Shown here piece after piece: positions 63,216-64,000 of a DNA stretch of 64,000 nt. Made by a program: the position numbers and the translations under genes. Origin of the DNA: Hyperoplus lanceolatus (Eukaryota; Chordata; Actinopteri; Uranoscopiformes; Ammodytidae); NCBI GenBank assembly GCA_026929865.2, contig CM049398.1:14837001-14901000 (forward strand), written 5' to 3'. The notes beneath the pieces were generated by a model. That model ran no database searches and had not been told where the DNA came from. It was given only the letters and a program-made list of their open reading frames with translations. Within the stretch, counting starts at the first letter, position 1. Every line of letters starts with the position of its first letter.

Positions 63216-64000
63216 GTAAAATACGTCAGTTTGTTAAGGGTCCCACGTGGCCAGGACGGTGGTAAAAAGTAGATGTTGAGGTAGAAGATGAATGAAGCAA
63301 CGAAGCTTTGGGTACATCTTCCGAAATCCGTCTCTTTAATTCACAATTATCACAAGTAGGTCAATCACATACAAATATCAACTCTTATAAATAAAACACA
63401 AAAAGTTGAACTTTTATCTTAGAAGTCCTGGAAACAAATGCTTGTCTTTTCCTCTTAAACGAAGCTGTAAATAGCCTTTACGTAGTGTCAGTTGGAGCCT
63501 TGTTGCAGCAGTGCAGGCTAATGCTAACTGTGTTCGGATTAATACACCTATTGTGTTGTAGCCTATCTCATTCTGCGGCTGCACGCGATCGTTACTGTTC
63601 ACTTGGGTGATCACAAAGTCACAGACAAGCATCGATCGTGCAATAGCCTAATATGAATATAGAAATGATATAATAATCAAAACTGTGATCACAGAGGACA
63701 AGGGATCTGGTAATAAATCAATCAGGATCTAGAATGGAAACTGTCACCTTATGTGTCAGACGTTAATGCCTTTCACCCCGCTTTTTAAAATGAGCTGTTT
63801 ATTTTAATGTGGTGGCACTTTTTGTGTTTCATTTATAAGAGTTTATATTTGTATGTGATTGACCTAGTGTGATAATTGTGAATTAAAGAGACGGATTTTA
63901 GAAGATTTACACAAAGCTTTGTTGCTTCATTCATCTTCTACCTTAACATTTTACCACCGTCCTGGCCACGTGGGACCCTTAACAAACTGACGTATTTTAC
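63216..64000. repeat. Long inverted repeat (arms ~190 bp) reaching the window edge
   Basis: Left arm 63216-63406 and right arm 63817-64000, inverted, with about 90-95% identity by eye. Outer ends read GTAAAATACGTCAGTTTGTT. The ~410-bp loop contains a minus-strand segment (about 63570-63803) related to 47221-47470. The arms reach the last base, so they may extend further. Likely a fold-back or long-TIR DNA transposon. Confidence 0.75.

Overview
This is vertebrate, almost certainly ray-finned fish (teleost), nuclear DNA. Two host genes are recognisable, both on the minus strand. The left edge holds the 5' part of arhgef26 (SGEF, a RhoG exchange factor). Near 40 kb lies the intronless small-GTPase gene rap2b. 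RAP2B followed by ARHGEF26 on the same strand is also the mammalian order, but here the two genes are only about 33 kb apart. Very dense (CA)n, (GATA)n and (GAAA)n microsatellites and a mixed load of LINEs, hAT, Harbinger-like, piggyBac-like and Tc1/mariner-like elements also point to a fish.

Layout. 1-7.2 kb: five coding exons of arhgef26 (start codon at 6367, minus strand, running off the left edge inside the DH domain) plus an inferred 5' leader exon; a decayed tRNA-type SINE sits in one intron. 7.2-39.8 kb: gene-free spacer with many microsatellites, a 5'-truncated L2-type LINE with an intact reverse-transcriptase frame (22.6-24.4 kb) and a hAT-type element with a clean 8-bp target duplication (24.5-25.3 kb). 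39.8-40.35 kb: rap2b, with a GC-rich 5' leader. 40.4-45.1 kb: spacer with one near-perfect 125-bp fold-back MITE. 45.1-64 kb: a transposon graveyard.

The graveyard reads in order as follows: a 1.5-kb hAT element (8-bp duplication); 20 bp later a 1.3-kb Harbinger-like element (3-bp CTG duplication); then an I/Nimb-like LINE split by a piggyBac-like element (TTAA duplication), which is itself split by a Tc1/mariner-like element (TA duplication), which is in turn split by an internally deleted inverted copy of itself (TA duplication). Next come a (GATA)/(GACA) array abutting a second 5'-truncated LINE, a 2.45-kb TTAA-flanked element with internal tandem repeats, and a region with a Harbinger-like left end and a long inverted repeat reaching the right edge.

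No operon-like or defence-type system is present and I found nothing that I can defend as a new biological system. The observations most worth following are: (i) arhgef26 exon 4 (143 bp) sits between a (GU)n tract that forms its 3' splice site and a complementary (CA)n tract just past its weak donor; (ii) the four-level nest with target duplications resolved at each DNA-transposon level; (iii) LINE copies whose 5' ends stop exactly at microsatellites; (iv) a ~235-bp sequence shared by two otherwise different elements 16 kb apart. I saw no retroviral, LTR or Polinton remains.
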